DNA of 64,000 nucleotides, from contig NZ_AP018222.1 in assembly GCF_002368035.1 (NCBI RefSeq), positions 5,033,508-5,097,507 on the forward strand, in the 5' to 3' direction. Positions 26,827 to 36,230 of this stretch are shown piece after piece. Source of the stretch: Nostoc linckia NIES-25 (lineage in GTDB: Bacteria; Cyanobacteriota; Cyanobacteriia; Cyanobacteriales; Nostocaceae). Position 1 is the first letter of the stretch, and each line of letters begins with the position of its first letter. The notes below the pieces were generated by a model. The model was not told the origin of the DNA. It ran no database searches and saw nothing but the letters and a program-made list of their open reading frames with translations. Both the position numbers and the translations under genes were made by a program.

Positions 26827-27069
26827 TTAGTGCTTTTCTATACTAGGAAGTTCAGGAGCTCCCAAAGCTAAGAAAGCTAGACCAGCAGTTTCAATCTGTG
26901 TAGAAGTACCGGCAGAGCTAGCAGCGCTACCACTAGGATCGGAACTGCTTTCGCCACTGAGAACGTTTTCTTTTGCATCATAAAAAGTTGCATCGATTTG
27001 GAAATCAACACCACCAGCAACAACTTCTAGTTGTTCGTTAGATAATTCTGTAAATAATACGTTAGACAT
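26827..27069 (-). CDS. double-glycine leader peptide, array copy 1 (promoter-proximal)
   Basis: The 80-residue precursor has the leader LFTELSNEQLEVVAGG and a core starting VDFQIDATFYDAKENVLSGE, a Ser/Ala/Gly middle, and TAGLAFLAL. It is the first gene of the island in the direction of transcription. A GAGG ribosome site lies nine bases before the ATG. Its promoter would lie in 27070-27390, but no clear hexamers are seen. Confidence 0.88.
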   Translation of the reverse strand: MSNVLFTELSNEQLEVVAGGVDFQIDATFYDAKENVLSGESSSDPSGSAASSAGTSTQIETAGLAFLALGAPELPSIEKH

Positions 27070-27641
27070 GGTTAGAAACCTCGTAATTTTGATTTGATGA
27101 AATTGGAGTTAGCTATTAGTTGATTGCCTTGTGATTGGCTGCTCAACTCGCCGCTTGTTTAATACGATATAGGTCACTAACGATGTGAGTCATTTACATT
27201 TTCCGCACAGTTAATTACCATGCTCAGAAAAACTTGTTGCACGATTAAGAAAGTAGCCTGTCTGAAAAATACGCCTAGATAAAACAGATATTTTTAGATT
27301 CTGCCTTGAGGATGATTATTGACAAAATAGGTCATTGTAGCAGAACTATACACCCCCAATGTTCGTTGGATCTTTGTTCTTGCTGATTATTCATTTGATG
27401 TTAAACTCGCTTGTGTAACCAAAATCACCTTGCCAAATCAGATATCTTCTTACCAAGGCTGCAATTTTAGTTACAATACTCAATGGAATTAGGTTAGCGA
27501 TCGCCTTATATAAAGCTTTTATTTGATGCGTTACCCAAAGACTTTGTGTAGACCGTAAGTCAGTCGAAATGATAAGTTTCCAACTGCACATGATATTATC
27601 TGCGTGTGCCAATATCATTTGAGTTGTTAATTACTGTAGTT
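27070..27641. other. divergent intergenic region
   Basis: Spacer between the peptide array (minus strand) and the YihY gene (plus strand). It must hold both promoters, but no convincing pair of hexamers was found. A 75-codon minus-strand frame at 27391-27618 has no recognisable feature. Confidence 0.5.
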
Positions 27642-28541
27642 ATGTTCAAGCCTCGTTTTGTTCGCTTTTTTCGTCACCTCAATTGGCGCACATTGAAAAA
27701 AACTTTCGCCAGGACGATGGAAACACGACTTTTTGGACTAGCCTCGGAAATTGCTTTCAATGCCATGTTGTCCTTGTTTCCAGCGATTCTTGCTTTGATT
27801 ACAGCTATTGGCTTATTGGCAGAATCTTTACAAAACACTTTTAAACAATTGGCAGCGCAACTGAGTCAAGTTTTACCTGAAGAAGCTTTGATTCTGATTC
27901 GTGATTTTGCCACTACAGAAATTACCAATTCCAAAAACAGTGGTTTATTTTCTCTAAGCTTTTTATTAGCAATTTGGGCTGCTTCTGGTGCAGTCAGTAC
28001 TGCAATGACAGCCCTCGACCAAATCCATCAAATTCCCTCAGAACAAATACGCCCTTTTTGGAAAGCTAAACTTGTTTCTCTGGGATTAACAGTTGGTACG
28101 ATGTTGCTTTTAGTGTTGGCTTCTTTTTTAGTGTTTACCAGCGATTGGCTGTTGGCAATGGTAGCACGTGAAAATACTTCTTTAATCTTTTTGTTCGATA
28201 TTTGGCAGCTGTTACGCTGGCCTTTAGCTTTAAGTATTGTTGCCTACGCTTTTGGCTTTATCTATCGCTACGGGCCAAGTGTGTGGAACCCAGGCACACC
28301 AATGATGCCTGGAGCGATTTTAGCAGCTGTTTTCTGGGCTATGTTATCTGCCGTATTTCGGCTTTATGTCGCAAACTTTGGGAATTATAATAAGGTATAT
28401 GGTGCAGTTGGAGCTGTGATAGTTTTGATGCTCTGGCTGTCGATGAGTGCTGCTGTGATGTTAATCGGCGACCAGTTGAACGTGATTGTCGGCGAAGATA
28501 TGCGTTCCAAACTACAGCCACAATCTGCCGAAAAATATTAA
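27642..28541 (+). CDS. YihY/BrkB family inner-membrane protein
   Basis: A 299-residue protein with about six membrane helices. It shows the family pattern: RLFGLASEIAFNAMLSLFPAIL near the start, SALDQIH-like sequence in the middle (TALDQIHQIP) and WNPGTPMMPGAILAAVFW followed by YGAVGAVIVLMLWL. I chose ATG 27642 (MFKPRFVRFF) over an upstream alternative start at 27606. The function of the family is poorly known; it is not an RNase despite older names. Confidence 0.85.
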   Translation: MFKPRFVRFFRHLNWRTLKKTFARTMETRLFGLASEIAFNAMLSLFPAILALITAIGLLAESLQNTFKQLAAQLSQVLPEEALILIRDFATTEITNSKNSGLFSLSFLLAIWAASGAVSTAMTALDQIHQIPSEQIRPFWKAKLVSLGLTVGTMLLLVLASFLVFTSDWLLAMVARENTSLIFLFDIWQLLRWPLALSIVAYAFGFIYRYGPSVWNPGTPMMPGAILAAVFWAMLSAVFRLYVANFGNYNKVYGAVGAVIVLMLWLSMSAAVMLIGDQLNVIVGEDMRSKLQPQSAEKY

Positions 28542-28637
28542 CAAATATTAAAAATAAATCTTGCAAGAAACTTTTGCAAAAGTTCGAGACAAGAGTAGAA
28601 TGTCTAACGATTGAATATAAATAAGCGATCGCTTCCC

Positions 28638-29144
28638 ATGCCTGATTCCTCTTTTCGGTCTTCCATGATTGAACCTGATGCCAAAGCACCTACCTTAAAG
28701 CGCCTCCGCCAGATTAGTCGGGTGCTGGATAATGCTATCACTATTCCCGGAACTCAAGTTGGCATTGGTATCGATCCAATTTTAGGATTACTACCTATTG
28801 GTGGTGATTTTTTGGGAGTCATGTTTTCTTGCTACATTATTTTAGAAGCAGCACACCTGGGTGTATCTAGAGCCACCTTAGGCAAAATGGTTGTGAATGT
28901 AATTATTGATGGCTTAGTAGGGGCTATTCCAATTTTCGGAGACTTTTTTGATGTTGCTTGGACTGCTAATAATCAGAATATCAAGCTATTGGAAGAGTAC
29001 TTAAAATTTCCCAGCCAGCAAAAGAGCGCAGACAAGTGGTTTATCATTGCTCTTTTGCTTGGATTGCTACTAATATCCATTGCCTTAGTAGCATTACCCG
29101 TTATACTAATTAGAATGCTGTGGAGTGCGTTCAGCGGCAGCTAA
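28638..29144 (+). CDS. DUF4112 domain membrane protein
   Basis: The segment RLRQISRVLDNAITIPGTQVGIGIDPILGLLPIGGDF and the later IPIFGDFFDVAWTANNQN are typical of DUF4112. Hydrophobic helices occur in the middle and at the C-terminus (about 140-165). I start at ATG 28638 rather than an in-frame TTG at 28611. It lies about 100 bp after the YihY gene on the same strand. The biochemical role is unknown. Confidence 0.83.
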   Translation: MPDSSFRSSMIEPDAKAPTLKRLRQISRVLDNAITIPGTQVGIGIDPILGLLPIGGDFLGVMFSCYIILEAAHLGVSRATLGKMVVNVIIDGLVGAIPIFGDFFDVAWTANNQNIKLLEEYLKFPSQQKSADKWFIIALLLGLLLISIALVALPVILIRMLWSAFSGS

Positions 29145-29150
29145 ATTATT

Positions 29151-29323
29151 AGAATTGAGAATCCAGAATCCAGAATTCAGAATTCAGAATATTTTAAGAC
29201 TAAAGCTTAATCATTTTAATAAAATTCAGAAGCTATAGTACTCTTGATTTTATATTCATTCTAACTCCTTAATTCTGACTTCTGACTTCTGACTTCTGAA
29301 TTCTGACTTCTGACTTCTCAACT
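29151..29323. repeat. AGAATTC/TTCTGAC short tandem repeats
   Basis: The spacer has AGAATCC and AGAATTC units near 29160-29190 and five or more CTGACTT heptamers near 29275-29323. They are complementary in type and lie between two co-directional genes. Confidence 0.65.
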
Positions 29324-29345
29324 TAAATTATTAATTTATCAAGGA

Positions 29346-30278
29346 ATGAAAGATTGGTGGCAGGCCACTTTTCCTAAAGGGCGGCAAAATTTGGTTATTA
29401 CTGATGCTCATGGGTATCCCATACAAATTGCCTATGGCGAAATAGGTAGAGGAAAACCGCTAATTCTCTTACATGGTATGGGCAGTTGGAGCTACAACTG
29501 GCGCCACTTGATAGCACCATTATCTAAATATTTTCGGGTAATTTGTTTTGATGCCAAAGGGTTTGGTTTTTCCGAAAAACCATTCTCTAGAAGAGAACAT
29601 AACGGTCATCAAGTTATTGAATTTCAAAGAATTATTCAGGCATTATGTGATGAGCCAGCAGCGATCGTGGCTGAATCTCTGGGCGGATTAATTGCCCTTG
29701 CTCTTGCTCAAGAACATCCCCAATTAATTGGGCGCTTAATAGTAGTAAACGTGCCTATATTTGTCGAACGTTTACCCCATTGGGCTATGTGGTTACTCGC
29801 CCAAACACCTCTAGAAATAATGCAAACCGTAGACTCTTTGCGTCTGGCATATCTATTTGCACCTTTATTTAGAGAAATAATGGCAATAGAAAGACGTGCA
29901 GTACTATTCGACCCTTCAATTCTGACACAGGAAGATATTTATTGGATAACTTACCCGTTTATTGAACTACCTGGTACGATCGCTAAAGTTGCCGAAGAGT
30001 TACAAATAGCAGCCAAAGAAATAGAGAATTTGCAAGAAAATAAGCCAAATATGCTTGCAAAAATTCAAAATAATTTGCATAAAATTCAGTGTCCCACACT
30101 AGTTTTGTGGGGCGAGCAAGATAGCTGGTTTCCTGCTACTGATGGTGCAAAATTACATCAACAGATCTCTAATTCCAAATTTCAAATTTTGCCCGACTGC
30201 CGTCATGACGCCTCAACTGGCGCTTCTAAGGTATTGAATACAGCAATTGTGGAATTTTTGCAAGATACTGGGTTTTAG
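29346..30278 (+). CDS. alpha/beta hydrolase
   Basis: A 310-residue soluble hydrolase with the oxyanion segment LLHGMG (41-46), nucleophile Ser111 in VAESLGG (Ala replaces the first Gly of GxSxG), Asp259 in GEQDSWF and His287 in CRHDAS. The substrate is unknown; the fold covers esterases, lipases and haloalkane-type enzymes. The start ATG lies next to a GGA-containing site. Confidence 0.85.
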   Translation: MKDWWQATFPKGRQNLVITDAHGYPIQIAYGEIGRGKPLILLHGMGSWSYNWRHLIAPLSKYFRVICFDAKGFGFSEKPFSRREHNGHQVIEFQRIIQALCDEPAAIVAESLGGLIALALAQEHPQLIGRLIVVNVPIFVERLPHWAMWLLAQTPLEIMQTVDSLRLAYLFAPLFREIMAIERRAVLFDPSILTQEDIYWITYPFIELPGTIAKVAEELQIAAKEIENLQENKPNMLAKIQNNLHKIQCPTLVLWGEQDSWFPATDGAKLHQQISNSKFQILPDCRHDASTGASKVLNTAIVEFLQDTGF

Positions 30279-30354
30279 TACCGAACTCTCGTCAAGATGA
30301 CATATCCATCACTCAGTCATAGAAAATTCATACTGAATTCTGAATTCTTCCTCA

Positions 30355-30522
30355 TAAAAAGAGAGTGGGAGGAAGCATATCAATTAGCTTTCAAACTCCC
30401 ACTCTATCATTTGCTACTGAAGCGAACAGGAATGTATACACACGTTGCTTGGAATTTGGGGGCTAATGCGTAGTTCAAGCACAACGCCTATATACATTTA
30501 ATATTCCTGTTGTAGCAAATGC
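30355..30522 (-). ncRNA. structured non-coding RNA candidate with intrinsic terminator
   Basis: On the minus strand a rod-like structure can be drawn. The closing stem CATTTGCTAC/GTAGCAAATG (30408-30521) is perfect. Inside it pair AACAGGA/TCCTGTT, ATGTATA/TATACAT and a terminal CGTTG..CTTG/CAAGCAACG hairpin with a loop of about 22 bases. A separate 10-bp stem (AGAGTGGGAG/CTCCCACTCT, 30362-30405) follows and ends in a T-run, a classic terminator. No reading frame explains it. The rod with bulges recalls 6S RNA, but I do not recognise family-specific sequence. The length would be about 170 nt. Confidence 0.55.
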
Positions 30523-30610
30523 CAAACTTAATTATTGATATTTATCTACCAGATCGAGATCCAAATCCATAAACCCTCGTAAAATATGAATTTCTTAATT
30601 TTGAATTTTG

Positions 30611-30666
30611 TTAGCGTAGCGTAAAGCCTTCGGCATGGCTTCGCTTAGAGCGAGTCCGCGAGCGTC
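30611..30666. repeat. dispersed TAGCGTAGCG repeat
   Basis: TTAGCGTAGCGTAAAGCC, CTTCGGCATGGCTTCGC and GAGTCCGCGAGCG units are typical of a repeat common in Nostocales genomes. Related pieces lie at 6548 and 14180. Confidence 0.6.
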
Positions 30667-30822
30667 ATGCGTGAATTTTGAATTGGTATTACTTGGTAGT
30701 CCCTGATAACAACACCCTTAAAGTCGTTTATCTTCTATAATTTAGCTTGCTTAATTCAAATTCGGTTGCCATTTTGGCAGGTTTTTAACTTTTGAAAAGG
30801 CGTTAAATCTCTATATATCAAG

Positions 30823-30866
30823 CCTAAAAAATAAGATTCCTGACTTCTTAGAGAAATCAGGAATCC
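30823..30866 (-). terminator. intrinsic terminator of the 30923 gene
   Basis: On the minus strand GATTCCTGA pairs with TCAGGAATC (9 bp), and TTATTTTTT follows. It lies about 55 bp after the stop codon. Confidence 0.7.
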
Positions 30867-30922
30867 TAGTCACCTTAATTAACAAAAAATATTAATTTGA
30901 CAGGTTTTTACTTTACAGTATT

Positions 30923-31576
30923 TTAATACTGGCGTAAAATCGCAGACAATGAACTATCTTTACGGAGATCCATTAAGTCTGCCAATGATTCTTTGCGCGT
31001 ATCCAAGTGGTGTCTGTGTTCTGGTGGTAGAACTGTCACCAAATGCTTTGTTTTAGGTGCTGTCTGCATCACAGGCATTAGTTGTGGCTGGGGCACAAAA
31101 ATTGGCTGGTTTTTGGGAAGGCGCGGTTCCAATCTGGTGTAGCGGGCTTCTGCCACGCGTGGATGATGACGATTAACCTGTTTTGGAGCTTTTTGCGGTT
31201 GCGTTTTCCGGTTAAGCATTCGGAAAATAATCCAGCAACCACTACCACAACTAAGCGCGATCGCAGCCACCATCCATAAAGGTGTAGGATTAGTATTCTC
31301 TGATGGTGAATATATTGGTTGTTCTACGATAACTGGAGGAACTTCTTCTGTTTCTTCTGATGTTACCTGCCCAGGATTAGTCAAGCTATACAAGGCAAAG
31401 GCACCACCTCCGAGAAACATCGCTAAAGACCCAGTTAACAATAGCCAAGGATGATGTGCAACCAAATATATCAGACCATTTGAGCTTTTTCTTAATCTCG
31501 ATTTCCTGTTTGTCAGCTCTGGAGTGGCCCCTATTAGTTGGGTTGGCTCGTGCTGTACACTCTGACTTTTTTCCAT
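30923..31576 (-). CDS. uncharacterised two-helix membrane protein
   Basis: This 217-residue protein has a basic N-terminus, a membrane helix at about 43-65, a Pro/Glu-rich loop, a second helix at about 99-118 and a basic, His- and Pro-rich cytoplasmic tail ending in DLRKDSSLSAILRQY. No domain is recognised. A dedicated terminator follows, so it is probably monocistronic. Confidence 0.7.
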   Translation of the reverse strand: MEKSQSVQHEPTQLIGATPELTNRKSRLRKSSNGLIYLVAHHPWLLLTGSLAMFLGGGAFALYSLTNPGQVTSEETEEVPPVIVEQPIYSPSENTNPTPLWMVAAIALSCGSGCWIIFRMLNRKTQPQKAPKQVNRHHPRVAEARYTRLEPRLPKNQPIFVPQPQLMPVMQTAPKTKHLVTVLPPEHRHHLDTRKESLADLMDLRKDSSLSAILRQY

Positions 31577-31778
31577 GATTACTTTCAGATTTGTACCCCT
31601 CTAGTCAATAAATTGTACTGGAGGAGTCAAGCATCAGGTATCCGTAACAAAAGTTCAGATTCGAGTAACTTTTTTGTTAAATAAAGGTTACTAAATCCGG
31701 TTAACTTTTGCCTAGATTCTGTATTTGCTGCTACTTTTTTCTGTAATAATCTGGAAATTTAGTCGCTGATTTTTCTTG

Positions 31779-32879
31779 TCAACTAGGAGAATGTCTTTCG
31801 ATCGCAAGTTGAATTAAACGATCTACTAATTCTGAAAAAGCAACTCCACTATGTGCCCAGAGTTGAGGATACATACTAGTTGCAGTGAACCCTGGTAGGG
31901 TGTTGATTTCATTAATCAAAACTTCTTGTGTCGCTTCCACATAGAAAAAATCTACCCTGGCCAAACCTGCGGCATCAACAGCTGCAAAAGCTTGCAACGA
32001 CATGTCCTGAATTTTACGCACGATAGCATCTGGAATGCGTGCTGGTATCAGTAAATCTGCTTTACCTTCAGTATATTTTGTTTCATAATCGTAAAAATCG
32101 CTGTTGTATGTAATCTCTCCAACGACAGAGGCTTGGGGTTGGTCATTGCCTAAAACGGCACACTCCACTTCTCTGGCGTCTACCACACCAGCTTCTACTA
32201 TTAGCCGTCGGTCATAACTAGCGGCATTATCTAAAGCAGCTTCTAATTCTGGGCGCGATCGCACTTTGGCAATGCCCACTGATGAACCTAAATTAGCAGG
32301 CTTGACAAAAGCAGGATAACCTAATGTTGCTTCAATTTCATCACACAGTTTCGGAAATACACAAGGATTAGACCAAACTTGCGCTCTGGTTATTGCCTTG
32401 TATTTCACCTGCGGTAGTCCCGCTTGCTCAAATGCCATCTTCATGGCAATTTTATCCATCCCCATCGCCGAACCTAATACCCCAGATCCCACAAAAGGCA
32501 CTTGCATCAACGTGAGCAAGCCTTGAATTGTCCCGTCTTCACCGTTGGGGCCGTGGAGAATGGGAAACCAAACATCCACTTCCGCAACTTGAGAGGGTGA
32601 TTGCCATTGGTTGAGGGTTTGGGTTTTAGGGTTAGATGTCAACCCCCCAGAGGTTGATTCTTGGGATTCCAGTAATGGGACACCGCTTCCTAAAACCTTT
32701 TGGGGTGCTTCCCCCGCCAGCCAGCGTCCATCTTTTTGGATGTAAAAAGGCAGTATTTCGTACTTACTAGTATTTTCCTCTGCACTTAAGGCTTTAGCGA
32801 TCGCCCGTGCTGAGTTGATCGAAACTTCATGCTCTCCTGAACGACCGCCAAACAATAACCCCACGCGCAGCTTAGTCAT
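31779..32879 (-). CDS. ddl: D-alanine--D-alanine ligase
   Basis: Joins two D-alanines for peptidoglycan synthesis with ATP. The start MTKLRVGLLFGGRSGEHEVS is typical, so I use ATG 32879 with GAGG upstream rather than the ATG at 32903. Other family hallmarks are HGPNGEDGTIQG, PAFVKPANLGSSVGI, ECAVLG and the metal-binding end EVLINEINTLPGFT. The length of 366 residues fits the family. No neighbouring mur genes. Confidence 0.95.
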   Translation of the reverse strand: MTKLRVGLLFGGRSGEHEVSINSARAIAKALSAEENTSKYEILPFYIQKDGRWLAGEAPQKVLGSGVPLLESQESTSGGLTSNPKTQTLNQWQSPSQVAEVDVWFPILHGPNGEDGTIQGLLTLMQVPFVGSGVLGSAMGMDKIAMKMAFEQAGLPQVKYKAITRAQVWSNPCVFPKLCDEIEATLGYPAFVKPANLGSSVGIAKVRSRPELEAALDNAASYDRRLIVEAGVVDAREVECAVLGNDQPQASVVGEITYNSDFYDYETKYTEGKADLLIPARIPDAIVRKIQDMSLQAFAAVDAAGLARVDFFYVEATQEVLINEINTLPGFTATSMYPQLWAHSGVAFSELVDRLIQLAIERHSPS

Positions 32880-32990
32880 TTTGAGTACCTCGAAACTCCT
32901 CAAGCAGATAGCGTATCACAACCTACAAAAGTTGCCATATTTTTCCCTAATTTTTCGTGCGTTAGGACTCGGTTAACCACAAAATTATTG

Positions 32991-33019
32991 GTAGAGACGT
33001 TGCATTGCAACGTCTCTAC
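32991..33019. repeat. GTAGAGACGTTGCA palindrome, copy 1
   Basis: Two 14-base arms (GTAGAGACGTTGCA and its complement) form a perfect 29-bp palindrome around one T. The same sequence is at 57581, and a degenerate copy is 40 bp away at 33060. Confidence 0.75.
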
Positions 33020-33059
33020 ATGGTTAGAATAGGGAAAAATCGTGGGGCGTGGCCTTACA

Positions 33060-33088
33060 GTAGAGATATTGTATTGCAACTTCTCTAC
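33060..33088. repeat. GTAGAGATATTGTA palindrome, degenerate copy
   Basis: This element has the same layout as that at 32991, but several arm bases differ and the stem has mismatches. Confidence 0.55.
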
Positions 33089-33278
33089 TTGAGGGATGAG
33101 AGCGATCGCCAATTTTTTTGAGCTATTAGTTCTAGGTTTGAACTTATGACGGCCTGATTTAGGGCATAGGGTGGAAGAGAAGATCCGGTAGAAAGTAATT
33201 AAAGATTGCCCAGGTAGAAAAGGCAATTGATATCGAAAAAACAGCAAGAACTGGTGCTAGGGAAAGATATCGTTAACA

Positions 33279-34289
33279 TTACCCATTGTGCTTTAATACT
33301 TGTGCTGCTAGTAATGCCAATAAAGCACCTGTAGCGATCGTTCCCCACTGAAACAACGGCAATTTACCCAAAGAATCAGAAATGCTGGGTATGACTAAAT
33401 TTTGATAATCTCCATCAATTCTGTCGTCTTCTCGAACAGATTGATAAAAATTATTGGGTGCAACTTCAGATTTTGGTTCATCACTACGTTGTAGATTAAA
33501 CCCAATAAGCAATAACAACGAATCTACCAACGACGGCGATATTTTTTGTGCTAAATCTAGTAATTTAGCTACATCCCCAACCAATAGATCGCGGATTGGG
33601 TGTTCAGCTGCGTAGAGGATGGCATCGGCAACAATTCTTGGATCGTAATAAGGTGGTATTCCTGCTGGTTTTACCCCTAACTTCGTCAAACCATTATTCC
33701 AGAATGGAGTGTTAATCACAGCTGGCTTAATACTTGTAACGCTGATAGGCCATTTTTCATGTAGCAATTCGACGCGCATAGCTTCCAGAAAGCCCTCAAC
33801 CCCATGTTTAGCTGAGGAATAAGCACTTTGATATGGAAGCGATCGCCTACCTTCCATTGAAGATACATGGATTAGTGCGCCCCGCCCTTCACGTTTAAGA
33901 TGAGGTAACGCCGCCATCGCACCATATACTTGCCCCATCAAATTTACATCAATAACGTGTTTAAATTCTTCTGGTGCTATATTGTCAAAAGTGGCAAAGA
34001 TGCCAATAGCAGCCACGTGCGCCCAAGTATCAAGTCGTCCATAAACCTCTACAGCCCGATCTGCGATCGCCCGAACTTGCTCGAATACTTGTACATCAGC
34101 AACAATATGGGTAGCCTCACCACCAAAACCTCGAATCTCTTCCACCAAGGACTTTAACTTTTCCTCACCACGAGCAGAGACAATTACCTTCGCTCCACGT
34201 TTAGCAAATTGCAGGGCTGTCTCCCGCCCAATACCGCTGGAAGCTCCAACGACTGCAACAACTTGCTGATTAATTGGCTTTAATTGCAT
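33279..34289 (-). CDS. SDR family oxidoreductase with C-terminal membrane anchor
   Basis: The NAD(P)-binding motif VGASSGIG (14-21), catalytic Ser143/144 and YxxxK (Tyr157, Lys161 in YSSAK) identify a classical short-chain dehydrogenase. At 336 residues it is longer than the usual 250; the extra C-terminal part ends in a hydrophobic helix (about 315-332). The substrate is not inferable. The Arg in SARGEEKL suggests NADP(H). Confidence 0.9.
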   Translation of the reverse strand: MQLKPINQQVVAVVGASSGIGRETALQFAKRGAKVIVSARGEEKLKSLVEEIRGFGGEATHIVADVQVFEQVRAIADRAVEVYGRLDTWAHVAAIGIFATFDNIAPEEFKHVIDVNLMGQVYGAMAALPHLKREGRGALIHVSSMEGRRSLPYQSAYSSAKHGVEGFLEAMRVELLHEKWPISVTSIKPAVINTPFWNNGLTKLGVKPAGIPPYYDPRIVADAILYAAEHPIRDLLVGDVAKLLDLAQKISPSLVDSLLLLIGFNLQRSDEPKSEVAPNNFYQSVREDDRIDGDYQNLVIPSISDSLGKLPLFQWGTIATGALLALLAAQVLKHNG

Positions 34290-35381
34290 AAACGCTACTC
34301 CTAAAAATGCATTGGGGATTGCATACTGGGGATTGCGGTTTAAAATTATTTCCCGCAGCCCCCAGTTCCTATTATTTGAAGAACAATTTACTCACTTATT
34401 TATTTATTGATACTCAAAGTAATAAATGCTCAGTAGATGGTAATTCTAAACATCCATATCAATCATCATGAAAAAAAATTATAAATTATCGCTCGGCATC
34501 CCTTTTTCAAATAACGATAAGATATTTAGAGAAGAAATAAAATCTCTGCAAGATATTTCCTTTGATTTAATAAAGCTCTCAAGAAATATCTTGAAGAGCT
34601 TTCAAAGTGCAACCATGAGTATGAAATAGCGCTTAATTAAAATTTAACTTTGCTAATTAGTTTTATCGTCCATCCAAAGAAATAACTCGATATAAAGCTA
34701 ATTTGTCATCTAGAATACGGAAATTGTGTATGCAAAAGATGAATTCAGTGCAAATAAAAAATTGTGGCGATCGCCTCAAAATCTACCCACTCAACCCAGT
34801 AAACTTCCAGTGAAGTACCCACAGACATAAAACTATATTAAATATTTCGCCTATCCATTTTTGTAAACTCATAAATCAGCAAATTTTGAATATCTAACTC
34901 GTGCTATATTGTTTCGCAACGATACATTTCTACTTCTGGGATTGTTTTATCTACTTGACAGAATCCATCAAATACTCATACAGCTATGTAAGAGGATGTT
35001 TGAAAAGTCCTCTTGTCGGTATCAAAACGTTCTAGATCCCCCTAAATCCCCCTTTTTAAGGGGGACTTTGATTCCAGTCCCCCCTTTTTAAGGGAAGCAC
35101 CAAGGGCGGAGTGGCTCCCCATGAGCGACTGGCGTGGGTTAGGGGGGATCTAAAAGTCCCCAAAATCACAAAGAAATACTTTTCAAACAACCTCTAAAGG
35201 TAAATATCGATCGGCCAGTACCAAGCAGCAGATTTATTGCAGGCGATCGCTGAGAGAATAGATCGGTAGCTACAAAATTTGCTACGCTGTTTAATTTACT
35301 TTTCAAGCGGCAAAAATTTTGGAATTTTGCTGCCACGGTAAAGGATGATTCGATCTTTACCAGTACTGTTAAAATCTATCG
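34290..35381. other. intergenic region without a credible gene
   Basis: About 1.1 kb between divergent genes. It contains a HIP1-centred palindrome (GGCGATCGCC, near 34767) and the repeat at 35034. The promoters of both flanking genes must lie here but were not resolved. Confidence 0.55.
35034..35151. repeat. dispersed AGATCCCC...GGGGATCT repeat, copy 2
   Basis: The arms AGATCCCCCTAAATCCCCC and GGGTTAGGGGGGATCT enclose TTTTTAAGGGGGAC and a variable centre with GGAGTGGCTCC. This is the same family as 11539 and 44138. Confidence 0.7.
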
Positions 35382-36230
35382 ATGTCAAAAAAGCAACATC
35401 TCTTAAACAAAAAACTCGGTTGGTCATTGGATGAGCGAGATCCAAAGTTCATCAAATCTCTGATGCCCCTATTTAGCTTTTTCTATCACTACTATTTCCG
35501 AGTTCAAACTAGTGGCTGGGAGAATATTCGACCTGAAGAAAAAGTTTTGTTTGTCGGTTCGCATAATGGAGGACTCGCAGCTCCAGACATGACAATGATG
35601 ATGTACGACTGGTTCCAACGCTTTGGTGTGGAGCGACCCGTTTATGGATTAATGCATCCCAAAGCCTGGGAAGTTAGCCCACCACTAGCCCAACTGGTTG
35701 CCAAAGCTGGAGCTGTCGTGGCTCATCCAAAAATGGCTTACACTGCCTTGCGGTCTGGAGCTAGCGTACTAGTTTACCCAGGCGGAGCCGAAGATGTCTT
35801 TCGACCACATCATTTGCGTAACAAAATTTATTTTGTGGGACGACAAGGATTTATCAAGCTAGCCTTGCGGGAAAATGTGCCAATTGTGCCTGTGATTTCT
35901 TGGGGTGCCCACGATACGCTAATTGTGCTTGCTGACTGCTACAAAATTGTGCAACAGCTCCACGAATGGGGAATGCCTTGGCTATTGGGAATTGACCCAG
36001 AAGTTTTTCCCATTTATCTGGGTTTACCTTGGGGATTAGCAATTGGGCCGTTGCCTAACATTCCTTTACCTGTAAAGTTGTACACGCGGGTTTGTCCTCC
36101 CATTGTATTTGAACGTTATGGTCGGCAAGCAGCGTGCGATCGCCAGTATGTCAACGAATGTTATGAATTAGTTGTTAATCAGATGCAGCAAGAGTTAGAC
36201 AATCTAGTAAAACTATCTGCCAACTCATAG
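35382..36230 (+). CDS. lysophospholipid/diacylglycerol-type acyltransferase (PlsC-like)
   Basis: An acyl transfer enzyme at the membrane. His61 and Asp69 in SHNGGLAAPD form a spaced version of the HxxxxD acyl site, and YPGGAEDVFRP (132-142) corresponds to the glycerol-phosphate binding block in the DGAT2/TMEM68-like branch. The length of 282 residues fits. It is probably involved in glycerolipid or neutral-lipid synthesis; the acceptor is not inferable. Confidence 0.82.
   Translation: MSKKQHLLNKKLGWSLDERDPKFIKSLMPLFSFFYHYYFRVQTSGWENIRPEEKVLFVGSHNGGLAAPDMTMMMYDWFQRFGVERPVYGLMHPKAWEVSPPLAQLVAKAGAVVAHPKMAYTALRSGASVLVYPGGAEDVFRPHHLRNKIYFVGRQGFIKLALRENVPIVPVISWGAHDTLIVLADCYKIVQQLHEWGMPWLLGIDPEVFPIYLGLPWGLAIGPLPNIPLPVKLYTRVCPPIVFERYGRQAACDRQYVNECYELVVNQMQQELDNLVKLSANS

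Larger units (their letters stand above)
25547..27069 (-). repeat. tandem gene array, four units of about 424 bp
   Basis: The four start codons lie at 27069, 26645, 26221 and 25798, giving spacings of 424, 424 and 423 bp. Both the peptide gene and its spacer are repeated, so whole units were duplicated. The last unit is the most diverged. Confidence 0.9.

Noticed and set aside
27391..27618. 75-codon minus-strand frame in the spacer before the YihY gene
   Set aside because: No recognisable motif, no ribosome site, and it overlaps the promoter region of a clear gene.
30355..30522. SRP 4.5S RNA as the identity of the rod-like RNA
   Set aside because: The conserved GGAAGGAAGCAG-type apical loop is absent.
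32900..33247. 115-codon frame upstream of ddl
   Set aside because: It runs through the two palindromic repeats, and its composition is that of spacer DNA.
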